DNA of 64,000 nt from UBA6265 sp964526965 (GTDB taxonomy: Bacteria; Chloroflexota; Chloroflexia; Thermomicrobiales; UBA6265): contig CAZGML010000013.1 of the NCBI GenBank assembly GCA_964526965.1, positions 6,318 to 70,317 of the forward strand, written 5' to 3'. The notes below the pieces were generated by a model, which made no database searches, was not told where the DNA came from, and saw only the letters and a program-made list of their open reading frames with translations. Positions 8,580 through 18,132 of this stretch are shown piece by piece. Each line of letters starts with the position of its first letter. The stretch's first letter is position 1. The position numbers were made by a program, and so were the translations under genes.

Positions 8580-9473
8580 ATGCAAATCGGGGTGGTGTTC
8601 AATCCAGGGTCGGGGAGACGTACTGCGCGCCGAGCATTAAGCGAGGTTGTCGCCGCGTTGGCCTCTCCCGATCATGCCATCACCATGTTCAACTGCCATG
8701 AGCAGCGCGATTTTGAACGCACACTTCAGGATGCCGCACCGAACCTTGACCGCGTTGTCGTGATTGGTGGTGATGGCACCCTCGGAAGTGTGGTGAACGC
8801 CGTGGTGATGTCGGGCAATCCGGCACTTCCGGTAGCGTTCGTACCGACGGGTCGCGGCAGGGACGCCGCCCGGTCGCTTCCATCGTGGACCGCATCATCC
8901 ATGACCGGCGACAGCTTCATATCCGCTCAATCCATGCCGATCGATCTCATAAAGATCATGTTGCAAGACGGCACAGTACGCTACTCCATCAATCTCTCAA
9001 GCATCGGCGTAGGAGCGCACGCTGCTGCCATCGCTAACCGACTGCCTCGCCTGTTTGGATCAGTTTCATACGTTCTGGGTGCTACCAGAGGATTCGTACC
9101 CCTGCGTCCTTTTTACGCCTCATTCACTGCCGATGAAGAACACATCGAGGTTGAAAACGCCCTGCTGGTGGCAGCGTGCAACGGCAAATCGTTCGGCGGT
9201 GGCATCCACATCGCCCCGAACGCAACACCTGACGACGGGCTGATTGAACTTGTTGTCGCAAGCAACGCCAACCTGGCCGACCTGGCCCTGCAGCTTGGTA
9301 AGCTGAAATCTGGGGTTCCGTTTGAGCATCCAGCCCTTTCCCGCTGGAAGGTGCGGGTACTTGAGATTGATCCAACAGATACTATTCACTATGAAGCGGA
9401 CGGAGAGGCACTTTTCTCGCAGCCCGTTAGATACGAGATTGCGCCCGGCGCGCTCAACTGGGTGACACCATGA
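8580..9473 (+). CDS. Diacylglycerol/sphingosine kinase-family lipid kinase
   Basis: This 297-residue protein belongs to the YegS/BmrU/DgkB lipid kinase family. The nucleotide-binding N-terminus QIGVVFNPGSGRRTARR and the GGDGT motif (VVVIGGDGTLGSV) are present, and the C-terminal beta domain ends with YEADGEALF. Such enzymes phosphorylate diacylglycerol or related lipids at the inner membrane face. ATG at 8580 starts at the family N-terminus; ATG at 8553 adds nine residues and lacks a ribosome site. The stop overlaps the rsmA start by four bases (ATGA), so it heads a coupled set with rsmA and ispE. Confidence 0.88.
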   Translation: MQIGVVFNPGSGRRTARRALSEVVAALASPDHAITMFNCHEQRDFERTLQDAAPNLDRVVVIGGDGTLGSVVNAVVMSGNPALPVAFVPTGRGRDAARSLPSWTASSMTGDSFISAQSMPIDLIKIMLQDGTVRYSINLSSIGVGAHAAAIANRLPRLFGSVSYVLGATRGFVPLRPFYASFTADEEHIEVENALLVAACNGKSFGGGIHIAPNATPDDGLIELVVASNANLADLALQLGKLKSGVPFEHPALSRWKVRVLEIDPTDTIHYEADGEALFSQPVRYEIAPGALNWVTP

Positions 9474-10309
9474 CCAGCAACCTGCAACGAACAAGCGATC
9501 AATGGCGAGCGCTGTTAAAGAACAATCGCATTCGACCCACCAAATCGATGGGTCAGAACTTCCTCATCGAAACAGAGGTCGTTGAAGAAATCGTCCAAAT
9601 CGCCGGGATCGGCGCTGGCGACCTCGTCATCGAAATCGGTCCTGGCATGGGAATCCTCTCCCGCGAGATTCTCTCTGCAGGTGCATCACTGGTCGCTGTC
9701 GAGTTGGATCGAGACCTGGCGAAGCTCCTGCGAGGCGATTTGGCGGACCATGAACGGTTCAGCCTGATTGAGCAGGATGCGCGCTATATCGATACAGAGG
9801 CGCTCACCGGCGGCCAGCCCTATCAGGTGGTGGCGAATCTCCCGTACAGCGTTGCTACAGTAATCCTGCGAAATCTGATGGAGTCCCCGCACCCACCGAC
9901 ACGCATGACCGTGATGGTGCAACGAGAGGTGGCGGAGCGCATGACAGCCGAACCGGGTGCGATGAGCCTGCTCGGGCTGGCTACAGATTTGTACTCGGAC
10001 GCCGGAATCGCCATGATCGTGCCGCCAGAAGTCTTTTTGCCACCTCCGAAGGTGGAGTCGGCAGTTGTGCGCATGAACACCCGTACTGAACTGCGCGGCA
10101 CGCAGGAAATGCGCGAACGGATGTTTGAACTGGCAACGATGGCCTTTCAGCGCAAACGCAAAACGCTCAGCAATGGTCTTTCAATGGGACTCGACCGCCC
10201 CAAAAGCGAGCTGGACGAAATCCTCGCCAGTGTGGATATCGATCCCAAACGACGGCCACAAACCTTGAATGTGGACGAGTGGCTGCGCATCGCGGAGGCG
10301 TTGCCGTGA
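9470..10309 (+). CDS. rsmA: 16S rRNA dimethyladenosine transferase
   Basis: RsmA/KsgA (279 residues) dimethylates the two adjacent adenines near the 3' end of 16S rRNA, a late step of small-subunit assembly. It shows the lead-in KSMGQNFLIE, the S-adenosylmethionine loop IEIGPGMGILS, the acidic strand VAVELD, and the catalytic NLPYSV motif. The RKRKTLSNGL segment and helical C-terminus are normal. It overlaps both neighbours by four bases; rsmA-ispE adjacency is widely conserved. Confidence 0.96.
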   Translation: MTSNLQRTSDQWRALLKNNRIRPTKSMGQNFLIETEVVEEIVQIAGIGAGDLVIEIGPGMGILSREILSAGASLVAVELDRDLAKLLRGDLADHERFSLIEQDARYIDTEALTGGQPYQVVANLPYSVATVILRNLMESPHPPTRMTVMVQREVAERMTAEPGAMSLLGLATDLYSDAGIAMIVPPEVFLPPPKVESAVVRMNTRTELRGTQEMRERMFELATMAFQRKRKTLSNGLSMGLDRPKSELDEILASVDIDPKRRPQTLNVDEWLRIAEALP

Positions 10310-11175
10310 GCTCTGTGCGAATCCTCGCACCAGCAAAAGTGAACCTCGGGCTGGCAATTCTTGGCAAGCGGTCGGACGGCTACCACGAGATCGATACGAT
10401 CATGGCAATGATCGATCTCTGCGACGAGATCAGTATTTCACCTTCTGGTGAGGGGCGGATCACTATCGAAGGTATGGACGAGATTCCGCTCGAATCCAAC
10501 CTCATGACCAAAGCCGCCCGCCTCTGGGCGGAGGCTGCCGGCCACGAACCCGCATGGCATATCATGATTACCAAACACATCCCATCCCCGGGTGGAATCG
10601 GTGGTGGCAGCAGTAACGCTGCAGCTGTGCTGCGCGGGCTCAACGCGCTCCATGAGAATCGCCTGGACACCAGCACGATGCATGACCTGGCCGTTCAGAT
10701 TGGTTCGGATTGTCCGTTCTTCCTTGGCAGCCCTGCTGCCCGTGCAACGGGTACAGGTACAGACCTGCGTCCGCTCAATCCACCCCGGGGAACGGTCGTG
10801 CTCGCGATCCCATCGATAGAACACACGGCCAAAACCACCACGCTTTACGGAGCACTAACACCAGACGACTACGGCACACGGCAGGAGATCGATGACATAG
10901 AGACCCAGGGCATCCACGCAGCCCGGTTACCGAACGGATTCATGCGGCCGGCGTTGGAAGCGTTCCCCGAGCTCAGCACCGTCCATCGCGAGATGGCCGA
11001 CGCCACGGGACAGGCAGTACTTTCTGGCGCCGGACCCGGCCTCTACGCGATTTCACAGACGCAAAGTGAAGCCAGGATATGGGCTGACGAGCTTCTGCAA
11101 CGTTTACCGGATGACATCACAGTCGTGGTCGCGGAGTTTCTGCAGGCATCGCCAGAGCCGGACGTCACCTCGTGA
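10306..11175 (+). CDS. ispE: 4-diphosphocytidyl-2-C-methyl-D-erythritol kinase
   Basis: IspE (289 residues) phosphorylates CDP-methylerythritol in the MEP pathway to isoprenoids. It is a GHMP kinase: APAKVNLGLAILGKRSDGYHEI at the N-terminus, the ATP loop PSPGGIGGGSSNAAA, then GSDCPFFL, and motif 3 read as LSGAGPGLYA. The GTG at 10306 has GGAGG seven bases upstream and overlaps the rsmA stop as GTGA. Its presence implies the MEP rather than mevalonate route. Confidence 0.95.
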   Translation: MSSVRILAPAKVNLGLAILGKRSDGYHEIDTIMAMIDLCDEISISPSGEGRITIEGMDEIPLESNLMTKAARLWAEAAGHEPAWHIMITKHIPSPGGIGGGSSNAAAVLRGLNALHENRLDTSTMHDLAVQIGSDCPFFLGSPAARATGTGTDLRPLNPPRGTVVLAIPSIEHTAKTTTLYGALTPDDYGTRQEIDDIETQGIHAARLPNGFMRPALEAFPELSTVHREMADATGQAVLSGAGPGLYAISQTQSEARIWADELLQRLPDDITVVVAEFLQASPEPDVTS

Positions 11176-11894
11176 TCAGCCGTCGCAAGCTCGCCGTTGG
11201 CAGTCTCGCTGGAGCACTCTTTGGTCTCTCCGGCGTCGCCTTGTTGCGAAACGACGCTTCCATCCGATTCATGGGTCAGGGCAACACGATCATCGCCCTG
11301 CTGGATACATCGAGGGAGCGTGTTCTGTTTGTGCTGGGAGAGCAGAACGAAGGACTACTCGAGAAATTGAACGGTCTCACCACAGCAGGTAATTCCCGCA
11401 TCGACCTCGTGGTCGCCACTCACCGGATTCTCACCACGCAAGCCGGCCGGAAGCATCTCCGACCCGATTTGCCCCCGACTCTCGCGATGCAAACCAGTAG
11501 CTCCCTCCCGCCGCTACGCGGTCAGGTGACCACTGCTCTGGATTCAACGACAGTGGAAATCGGCGAAGAGACGATGATCGAAGTCGAGGTAGCCGGAAGC
11601 GATCCTGACCATCCGGACTTCCTGGTAACTATCCTTTGCCAGGGTGCCGATATCGTGTTTACGAACAGCAAGTCCGGTCTGAGGCTCATGAAAGATCCAA
11701 CGTGTGACTTACTGGCCTTACCCGGGTCGGCGGATGCGATCACGGGTAGCTACATAAGCCCGAAACTGCTTGTCACCAACGCACCGATGCCGGAGCTCGA
11801 TGGGGATCAACTCGAGGTATTTCCTAGTGATCCGTCGGTGGTCAGAATCGGGAACGGCGGAATCTCTGTGCGGGACGATCAGCTTTCGTCCTGA
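11172..11894 (+). CDS. Exported protein of unknown function after ispE
   Basis: This is a 240-residue protein I cannot assign. The N-terminus MISRRKLAVGSLAGALFGLSGVALL has a twin Arg followed by a hydrophobic run, so it is probably exported or membrane-anchored. The body (IALLDTSRERVLFVLGEQN, RIDLVVATHRILTT) faintly recalls the late domain of ComEC-like metallo-beta-lactamase proteins but lacks the HxHxDH signature. The GTG start overlaps the ispE stop by four bases. The 3' end overlaps the convergent CvpA-like gene by 16 bases. Confidence 0.7.
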   Translation: MISRRKLAVGSLAGALFGLSGVALLRNDASIRFMGQGNTIIALLDTSRERVLFVLGEQNEGLLEKLNGLTTAGNSRIDLVVATHRILTTQAGRKHLRPDLPPTLAMQTSSSLPPLRGQVTTALDSTTVEIGEETMIEVEVAGSDPDHPDFLVTILCQGADIVFTNSKSGLRLMKDPTCDLLALPGSADAITGSYISPKLLVTNAPMPELDGDQLEVFPSDPSVVRIGNGGISVRDDQLSS

Positions 11895-12751
11895 TCTTTC
11901 ATCCAGTCTGCCAAGACATTTTTGCCGGAATCAGACTCGTTCCGTCGTTCGGAACGCTCCTCGCTTTGGGCACGCCTGCTGGCACGACGCGCGCTGCGCT
12001 GTTGCGCCGGGGTCGCATCCGGCCACGTTTGCCGCCATCCAGAACCGTAGGTGGACGGGTCGGGTCGCGTAGGCTCTTCCGATTCCTGCCAGCTCTGCGC
12101 CTCCAGAATCCTTACGGGCCCGTACGTTTCGCGCCGCTCGCTGGCCGCATCATCGTCCTCTACACGATAGGGTCGGGTATCCACCGGATGCTGTTGGTAC
12201 AGGTTGGAAGCGGGTGCTTGCCATGCCTGGGCATCATCGGAGCGATCGCGCACGAACATCCCGAAGATCGTCGCGATCCCGACACCGAAGGTCGCTATCA
12301 GCAGCACGGTACCAAAACCATCGCTCAAAGAACGGGCAATAATGCCATTGGTTACCGGCTCGACATTACCCGTCGGTACGATGAATTCCCCATAGATATT
12401 GATGAGGAAACCGGTTGCGATCATGGCGTTAAACAGAGCCAGGTAGGCTCCGTAGAGCCGTCCACCCGGGCCAGGTTTGTACGTGAATGCTGCACTTCCG
12501 CCGTATCCGATCAATGCCGTAATGCCGAATGTGATGACCGTACTCATGAGAAATGCAGCTGCCCCTTCGTTCATATCGAAGAGGCGCTCAAACAGCGTTC
12601 CCCAATTCTCGCCCCAGGATTGGGCCATCAGTATCCCGAGTAACAACCCGCCAGAAACGCACATTTCTCGCAGCCCACCTCGGTAAAATCCGATTGGCAC
12701 CATCATCAAAAAGATGATTACAAGCAAGAAATCAAGAACGAATGCGCCCAC
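11879..12751 (-). CDS. CvpA-like membrane protein
   Basis: This is a 290-residue membrane protein. Four to five hydrophobic segments occupy the first 170 residues, with FYRGGLREMCVSGGLLLGILMA matching the second-helix pattern of CvpA/colicin V production proteins. The last 110 residues are hydrophilic and rich in Glu, Arg and Ser, and probably cytoplasmic. GTG at 12751 is chosen because GAGGAG lies eight bases upstream and the start overlaps the maltokinase stop (TAGTG). CvpA function is poorly defined; here it is the distal gene of the treS-maltokinase unit, an association I would not have predicted. Confidence 0.72.
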   Translation of the reverse strand: MGAFVLDFLLVIIFLMMVPIGFYRGGLREMCVSGGLLLGILMAQSWGENWGTLFERLFDMNEGAAAFLMSTVITFGITALIGYGGSAAFTYKPGPGGRLYGAYLALFNAMIATGFLINIYGEFIVPTGNVEPVTNGIIARSLSDGFGTVLLIATFGVGIATIFGMFVRDRSDDAQAWQAPASNLYQQHPVDTRPYRVEDDDAASERRETYGPVRILEAQSWQESEEPTRPDPSTYGSGWRQTWPDATPAQQRSARRASRRAQSEERSERRNESDSGKNVLADWMKDQDES

Positions 12752-14136
12752 TATTCGATCTCCTCGGTATCCACGAGGCGAAGCAGTGCGGTGAGCGGAA
12801 TCCACAGCCAGTCTGGTCGGTTGTTCATTTCATACCTGAGTTCATACAACGCCTTCTCGGCGATCATCAGGTTGAGCACGCTTGTGAACGCGTCATCCTT
12901 CGCGGGAACCAGTGGCAGCGAGGAGGATGCAATCGCTTCACGATACGAGGCTACGAACGCCTCGGTCATATCCTTCACGCACGCAGCGATATCAGCGCGC
13001 TCCTGATCGTCATCGATCTCTTGCATTACCGATGCGCCGGCGTAGTCAAACGAGCGCACCATACCGGCAACATCCTTGAGCGCGGGGAACTTCTGTCGAC
13101 GCTCGGTCATTGTACGGCTGGGCTCGCCCTCGAAGTCCATGATGACGAAATCGTCGTCTGGCGTCCGTAACGTCTGACCAAGATGGTAATCGCCATGCAC
13201 GCGTATCATCACCGTATCGACCAAACTCCACGCGTCGGCCATCATCAGGCCAAGCCGCTTGTGAAGGTGCTCGACCTCATCGGGTTGTAAATGATGCGTG
13301 AGGCCCTCAACAGACCCTTCCATCTCGCCGATGATTCGGCGGATGATTACCTGCGCGTGGGACTCCTCAATTAGCTCTGGCTCAAAGTGGGGATCATCGA
13401 AATCCTGAGCAAGCGCCAGGTGCAACTCTCCGGTTCGCTTTCCGAGAAGATGGGCAGCATCCGTCAAGCCACTTCGTCGATCAGGCTGACCCAACTGCTC
13501 CAGCATCCACACCCAGCCATCCCCGGAATTCGGTACGAACTGTTGCAATGCGGCGATATCTATTCGCTCGCCGTTTAGTTCTAGCTGGATGATCCCGTAT
13601 AGATCCGGCGAGTTGTCATACTGCTCCACCTTCATCAGGTGCGCGCCGATTTCGAGATCCGGGTTCACCCCCGACTGTACCCGCCGAAAGAGTTTGGCAA
13701 TGGCTTTATTGCCGAAGATAACACTGGAATTACTTTGCTCGCCTGATATGAGGCGAATATCGCCATCACGAAGTCCGGACAGCTCTGGCGACGAACCGCC
13801 AATCTCTCGCCAACGCCAGATTCCATCGCCTGAAATCTCGCGATTCTCCCTAAATCCATCAACGAACCAGCGCAAAACATCGATATTCGCTGTCGCATCT
13901 CGCTCAGAGAGGGGACCGTCGCCATCCATAATCGGGACGAAATAAAGACTTGGCTCACCCCACTCGTGCTCGAACTGAACCAGCGGGAACAAAAGCGGCT
14001 GTCCGGCAACATCCACGGTATCCATTACCAGCACGCGGAGATCAGAGACAGGCCGTGCCTTATCGCCAAACCAGCGACGGCTGGTAAGCCAATCGAGCCC
14101 GATCCGGAATTGCTGCTCCAGGTGTTCGCGCTGCAT
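12751..14136 (-). CDS. mak: Maltokinase
   Basis: This 461-residue protein resembles the maltokinases (Pep2/Mak) that phosphorylate maltose to maltose-1-phosphate, the donor for GlgE. The N-terminal cap has RRWFGDKAR; the kinase core has VHGDYHLGQTL (His314-His318) and IMDFEGEPSR (334-340), followed by RRQKFPALKDVAGMVRSFDYA, a run highly specific to the family. It is a stand-alone kinase, not the TreS-Pep2 fusion seen in some bacteria. It sits 14 bases after treS and overlaps the CvpA-like gene by one base. Confidence 0.93.
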   Translation of the reverse strand: MQREHLEQQFRIGLDWLTSRRWFGDKARPVSDLRVLVMDTVDVAGQPLLFPLVQFEHEWGEPSLYFVPIMDGDGPLSERDATANIDVLRWFVDGFRENREISGDGIWRWREIGGSSPELSGLRDGDIRLISGEQSNSSVIFGNKAIAKLFRRVQSGVNPDLEIGAHLMKVEQYDNSPDLYGIIQLELNGERIDIAALQQFVPNSGDGWVWMLEQLGQPDRRSGLTDAAHLLGKRTGELHLALAQDFDDPHFEPELIEESHAQVIIRRIIGEMEGSVEGLTHHLQPDEVEHLHKRLGLMMADAWSLVDTVMIRVHGDYHLGQTLRTPDDDFVIMDFEGEPSRTMTERRQKFPALKDVAGMVRSFDYAGASVMQEIDDDQERADIAACVKDMTEAFVASYREAIASSSLPLVPAKDDAFTSVLNLMIAEKALYELRYEMNNRPDWLWIPLTALLRLVDTEEIE

Positions 14137-14150
14137 GGTGCTCCTTCACA

Positions 14151-15803
14151 CTACTGCTCTTGTGGCTTCTCCAGCCGGAACCAGTAGAACGCATGTGGGC
14201 CAAAGGTCATGAAATACGGTAGGTCGCCGATCATCGGGAAGCGAGCCTCGCCAATGAGTTCCACCGGCACGTACCCGTCCCATTCGGAGAGGTCGATCTC
14301 TGCCGCCTGTACGAAACGGCTCAGGTTCACGGCGCAGAGCAGGATCTCGTTCTCCCATTCTCGCAGGTAAACGAGGATCTTCTGGTTCTCCGGATGCAGG
14401 AAACGGATTGACCCTCGCCCGAACGCCTTGTGGCGCTTGCGCACGACGATCATGCGCTTCATCCAGTGCAACAGACTGGTCGGCACCCGTTGCTGCGCTT
14501 CCACATTCACCGCCTGGTAGCCATAGACCGGATCCGTAATCACCGGGAAATAGAGCGCAGCAGAATCTGCCTTACTAAAGCCTGCGTTGCGGTCTCCGTT
14601 CCATTGCATGGGCGTGCGCACACCGTTGCGGTCACCAAGGTAGATATTATCGCCCATACCGATTTCATCGCCGTAGTAGATAACCGGTGTTCCCGGCATG
14701 CTGAAGAGCAGCGAGTTGAGCATCTCAATCTGGCGGCGACCATTATCCAGCAGCGGCGCGAGTCGGCGGCGGATACCGACGTTGATACGCATGCGCGGAT
14801 CCTTGGCGTACTCAAAGTACATGTAGTCACGCTCTTCATCAGTCACCATTTCGAGCGTGAGTTCATCGTGGTTCCGTAAGAAAATCGCCCACTGGTTGTG
14901 ATCAGATATCTCCGGCGTGTTCTCCATAATCTCCACAATTGGCGTGCGGCTCTCCTGGCGCATGGCCATATACATACGAGGCATCAAGGGAAAGTGGAAC
15001 GCCATGTGGAATTCTGGGTCGTCGTCGGTCCCAAAGTATTCGACCACGTCATTCGGCCACTGGTTCGCCTCTGCCAGCAGGATCGCGCCCGGATATTCGA
15101 CATCGATCATCTGTCGAGTCTTTTTGAGGAAGTCATGTGTTTCCGGGAGGTTCTCGTTGATCGTGCCCTCACGCTCGAACAGGTATGGCACGGCATCGCA
15201 CCGAAACCCGTCCAGCCCGAGATCCATCCAGAACCGCACGACATTGAGCATCTCCTCCTGAACGTCGGGATTGTCGTAATTCAGGTCTGGCTGGTGGCTA
15301 AAGAACCGATGCCAAAAGTACTGCCCGGCTTCCTGGTCGAACGTCCAGTTGCTCGTTTCTGTATCGGTAAAAATGATGCGCGTTCCGCTATAGCGATCGG
15401 GATCATCGGACCAGACATAGTAATCACGCTTCGGTGAATCCGGGTTGGAGCGCGCCTCCTGGAACCACTCATGTTGATCACTGGTGTGGTTCATTACCAG
15501 GTCGGCAATCACGCGGATGCCGCGTTCGTGGGCACTATCGACGAAGCGGCGGAAATCCTCCACCGTGCCGTAATCCGGGTTAATACTGACAAAGTCAGAG
15601 ATATCGTACCCATCATCTCGTTGAGGGGAAGGGTACATAGGCATAACCCAGATGCAATCTACCCCGAGCCCCTCGATGTAATCGAGTTGATCAGTCAGGC
15701 CAGGGAAATCCCCTATCCCATCGCCTGTTGCATCCATATAGCTTTTAACCGGGATTTGGTAGAAAACCGCATCCTTGAACCACATATCATCTCGGGTCAA
15801 CAT
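14151..15803 (-). CDS. treS: Trehalose synthase (maltose alpha-D-glucosyltransferase)
   Basis: TreS (550 residues) interconverts trehalose and maltose. It is a GH13 enzyme with VIADLVMNHTSDQH, the nucleophile Asp203 in GFRCDAVPYLFEREGT, the acid Glu245 in LLAEANQWPNDVVEYFG, and the transition-state Asp313 in RNHDELTLEM. The NQWPNDV and FEREGT segments are TreS-like rather than alpha-glucosidase-like. With maltokinase and GlgE next to it, it most likely feeds trehalose into glucan synthesis. The gene runs with maltokinase and is 163 bases after glgE. Confidence 0.95.
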   Translation of the reverse strand: MLTRDDMWFKDAVFYQIPVKSYMDATGDGIGDFPGLTDQLDYIEGLGVDCIWVMPMYPSPQRDDGYDISDFVSINPDYGTVEDFRRFVDSAHERGIRVIADLVMNHTSDQHEWFQEARSNPDSPKRDYYVWSDDPDRYSGTRIIFTDTETSNWTFDQEAGQYFWHRFFSHQPDLNYDNPDVQEEMLNVVRFWMDLGLDGFRCDAVPYLFEREGTINENLPETHDFLKKTRQMIDVEYPGAILLAEANQWPNDVVEYFGTDDDPEFHMAFHFPLMPRMYMAMRQESRTPIVEIMENTPEISDHNQWAIFLRNHDELTLEMVTDEERDYMYFEYAKDPRMRINVGIRRRLAPLLDNGRRQIEMLNSLLFSMPGTPVIYYGDEIGMGDNIYLGDRNGVRTPMQWNGDRNAGFSKADSAALYFPVITDPVYGYQAVNVEAQQRVPTSLLHWMKRMIVVRKRHKAFGRGSIRFLHPENQKILVYLREWENEILLCAVNLSRFVQAAEIDLSEWDGYVPVELIGEARFPMIGDLPYFMTFGPHAFYWFRLEKPQEQ

Positions 15804-15966
15804 GTGGCGTCCCCTCCCTCATGCATTTCAACGGGTGAATCCGTGCTCAATTCTCGTCTCCCCACCGCCTCAATGCAGGTGCGGTTTGTGATGTTCAGCA
15901 TAATGAGTTTACTGCGCGTGCGCATACAATTGTGCGCTCCAGATGACGGGCTCAACTTACCGGCGG

Positions 15967-17967
15967 TTACAGCACCATATCGACGTACTCAACGTGCTGC
16001 CACGGACGGATGTGCAAGATCACTGCCGGGTTGACCTTTGGATCGAGCGTGAGCTCGTGCCAGGCGCCAGTCCAGCTATGCACCTGGTCGCCGTTCAGCA
16101 CATCCACTGCCAGGTACTGGTGCTCATCTGCAATTCCCCAATCACCGATCGGCAAATCAAACCAGGCACTTTGGGTTTCGAACGGGTTTAGGTTGCACAG
16201 CACAACCACGATATCGTCGTTATCCTCGGTACGCTTTGCGTAACCGATGATGTTATCGTTCTGCACTTCGAAGAACTGGAGGTTGTCGTACTCCTGCAGG
16301 GCGGGATGTTCCTCGCGGATCGCGTTAAGGCGAGCGATATAGTCGGAGATGTTCCCTTCGCGATCCCAGTCCCACACCTTGTACTCGTACTTCTCGGAGT
16401 TAAGGTACTCTTCCTTTCCCGGTACCGGAGTGCTCTCACACAGTTCGAAACCACTGTAAATTCCGTAGACGCTGGACAGCGTCGCCGCCAGTACGACCCG
16501 GTACTTGAACGATGGTTCCCCGCCGATCTGCAAGATCGTCGGGTTGATGTCATGCGTATTAGTGAAGAAATTCCCGCGGAAGAAATCTTCCATCCCGGTT
16601 TGGGTGAGTTCGGTGGCGTATTCAACGAGCTCATGTTTGTAGTTGCGCCATGTGAAATAGGTGTAACTCTGGGCGAACCCTGCCTTGGCGAGAGCCTTCA
16701 TCACCTTGGGACGTGTAAACGCCTCGGAGAGGAAGATCACTTCCGGATTGGTCTCGTGCACCTTGGCGATGAGCCACTCCCAGAACGCGGTTGGTTTCGT
16801 GTGCGGGTTGTCCACCCTGATGCTCTTTACCCCGTGCTCAACCCAGAGCATGACGATGCGATAGATTTCCTCATAAAGTTCGCGCCATTTGTCCTGGTTG
16901 AAGTTGACGGGATAGATATCTTCGTATTTTTTTGGCGGATTCTCCGCGTACTTTATTGAGCCGTCCGGACGGATAAAAAACCATTCCGGATGTTCAGTGA
17001 CCCACGGATGATCCGGAGACACCTGTATGGCGAGGTCGAGTGCAATCTCCATGCCGTATTCCGCCGCCATTGCTACGAGGGCGTCGAAATCATCCCATGT
17101 GCCCAGCGAGGGCTCTATGGCATCGTGGCCGCCATCCTTGCTGCCGATAGCGTAAGGAACACCAGGGTCTCCCGGCTTGCTTACAACGCTGTTGTTTTTA
17201 CCTTTGCGGTTTGTTTCGCCAATGGGATGTATTGGCGTGAAATAGAGAACGTTAAAGCCCATCTTCTTGATGCGGGGAAGCTGGGCTTCCACATCCTTAA
17301 ACGTGGCGCTTTGGCCCTCTACGGTCCCGGCGCTACGAGGGAACATGCTGTACCAGGCGGCGAATCGCGCTCGCACCCGATCCACATAGACCGGATAAGG
17401 CCCGGCAACGGCAGCGTGATCCCGTTCTGCATTGCGATAAACGAGTTCCGCGAGACCATCACCGAGCATTAGTTCTGCCGCTGCAGCCTGGCCGTCTTCT
17501 CCGTCAACGGATTCCAGTATCTTCTTCATTTCCTGACGGTCGTCGTCAGAAGCGCGGCCAAACGTTTCCTCTACGATATAGCGGCCCTCAAGTAGCTCAC
17601 TCGAGACATCCAGCCCGGCATCGACCTTCTTGCGCAGTTCAATTCGCCAACTCTCAAAGTGATCCGGCCAGGCCATAACGCGGAACTCAGCGGCACCGAT
17701 CGTATCGACCGTGATACTCCCGGACCAGACATCGTTATCGCCTTTGATCATCGGTGCTTCGCGCCAGTCATCCTCCCCGCGCTGTTTCAACTGGATGACG
17801 GCAGCGATCTCATCATGTCCCTCACGAAAGATATCGGCGGTGATATCGATGCGGTCTCCCTCTTCGCGTTTGAGGGCGTAGCGGCCGCAATCGATTACTG
17901 GTTGCACATTTTCAATGAGCACGCCACTCGGCGCTTCATCGAGCATCTGGAGATCTGGAGAAGTCAT
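15967..17967 (-). CDS. glgE: Alpha-1,4-glucan:maltose-1-phosphate maltosyltransferase
   Basis: GlgE (666 residues) adds maltosyl units from maltose-1-phosphate to linear alpha-1,4-glucan. It has an N-terminal beta domain, a helical insert (residues 120-190), then a GH13 barrel with FTPIHPIGETNRKGKNN, the nucleophile Asp386 in SIRVDNPHTKP and the acid Glu415 in FLSEAFTRPK; these motifs are diagnostic for GH13_3. ATG at 17967 has AAAGG upstream; the frame reads 19 codons further but through the promoter. It forms, with treS and maltokinase, the GlgE pathway best known from actinobacteria. Confidence 0.95.
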   Translation of the reverse strand: MTSPDLQMLDEAPSGVLIENVQPVIDCGRYALKREEGDRIDITADIFREGHDEIAAVIQLKQRGEDDWREAPMIKGDNDVWSGSITVDTIGAAEFRVMAWPDHFESWRIELRKKVDAGLDVSSELLEGRYIVEETFGRASDDDRQEMKKILESVDGEDGQAAAAELMLGDGLAELVYRNAERDHAAVAGPYPVYVDRVRARFAAWYSMFPRSAGTVEGQSATFKDVEAQLPRIKKMGFNVLYFTPIHPIGETNRKGKNNSVVSKPGDPGVPYAIGSKDGGHDAIEPSLGTWDDFDALVAMAAEYGMEIALDLAIQVSPDHPWVTEHPEWFFIRPDGSIKYAENPPKKYEDIYPVNFNQDKWRELYEEIYRIVMLWVEHGVKSIRVDNPHTKPTAFWEWLIAKVHETNPEVIFLSEAFTRPKVMKALAKAGFAQSYTYFTWRNYKHELVEYATELTQTGMEDFFRGNFFTNTHDINPTILQIGGEPSFKYRVVLAATLSSVYGIYSGFELCESTPVPGKEEYLNSEKYEYKVWDWDREGNISDYIARLNAIREEHPALQEYDNLQFFEVQNDNIIGYAKRTEDNDDIVVVLCNLNPFETQSAWFDLPIGDWGIADEHQYLAVDVLNGDQVHSWTGAWHELTLDPKVNPAVILHIRPWQHVEYVDMVL

Positions 17968-17994
17968 CGATCCACGCCTTTCATACGGGATGAT

Positions 17995-18024
17995 CGTATA
18001 AACAACCCGCACAGTTAGAAGCAA
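17995..18024 (-). promoter_or_regulatory. Probable glgE promoter
   Basis: On the minus strand TTGCTT (18024-18019) is followed after 18 bases by TATACG (18000-17995). It is placed about 28 bases before the glgE ATG and is suited to drive glgE-treS-mak-cvpA. Confidence 0.5.
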
Positions 18025-18132
18025 GAATCACCATCTGCGACGATCGACTTGCCTGTCAGCGCGAGTACACTTAACACTGTAACTGGCATTAATCATGCCT
18101 ACGTCCCGAAACACGTTCAAGCCGGAGTATCG

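Noticed and set aside
15920..15937. Palindrome-like GCGCATACAATTGTGCGC between treS and glgE as operator
   Set aside because: Only five outer bases pair and the inner CAATTG has a different centre; too weak to list as a site.
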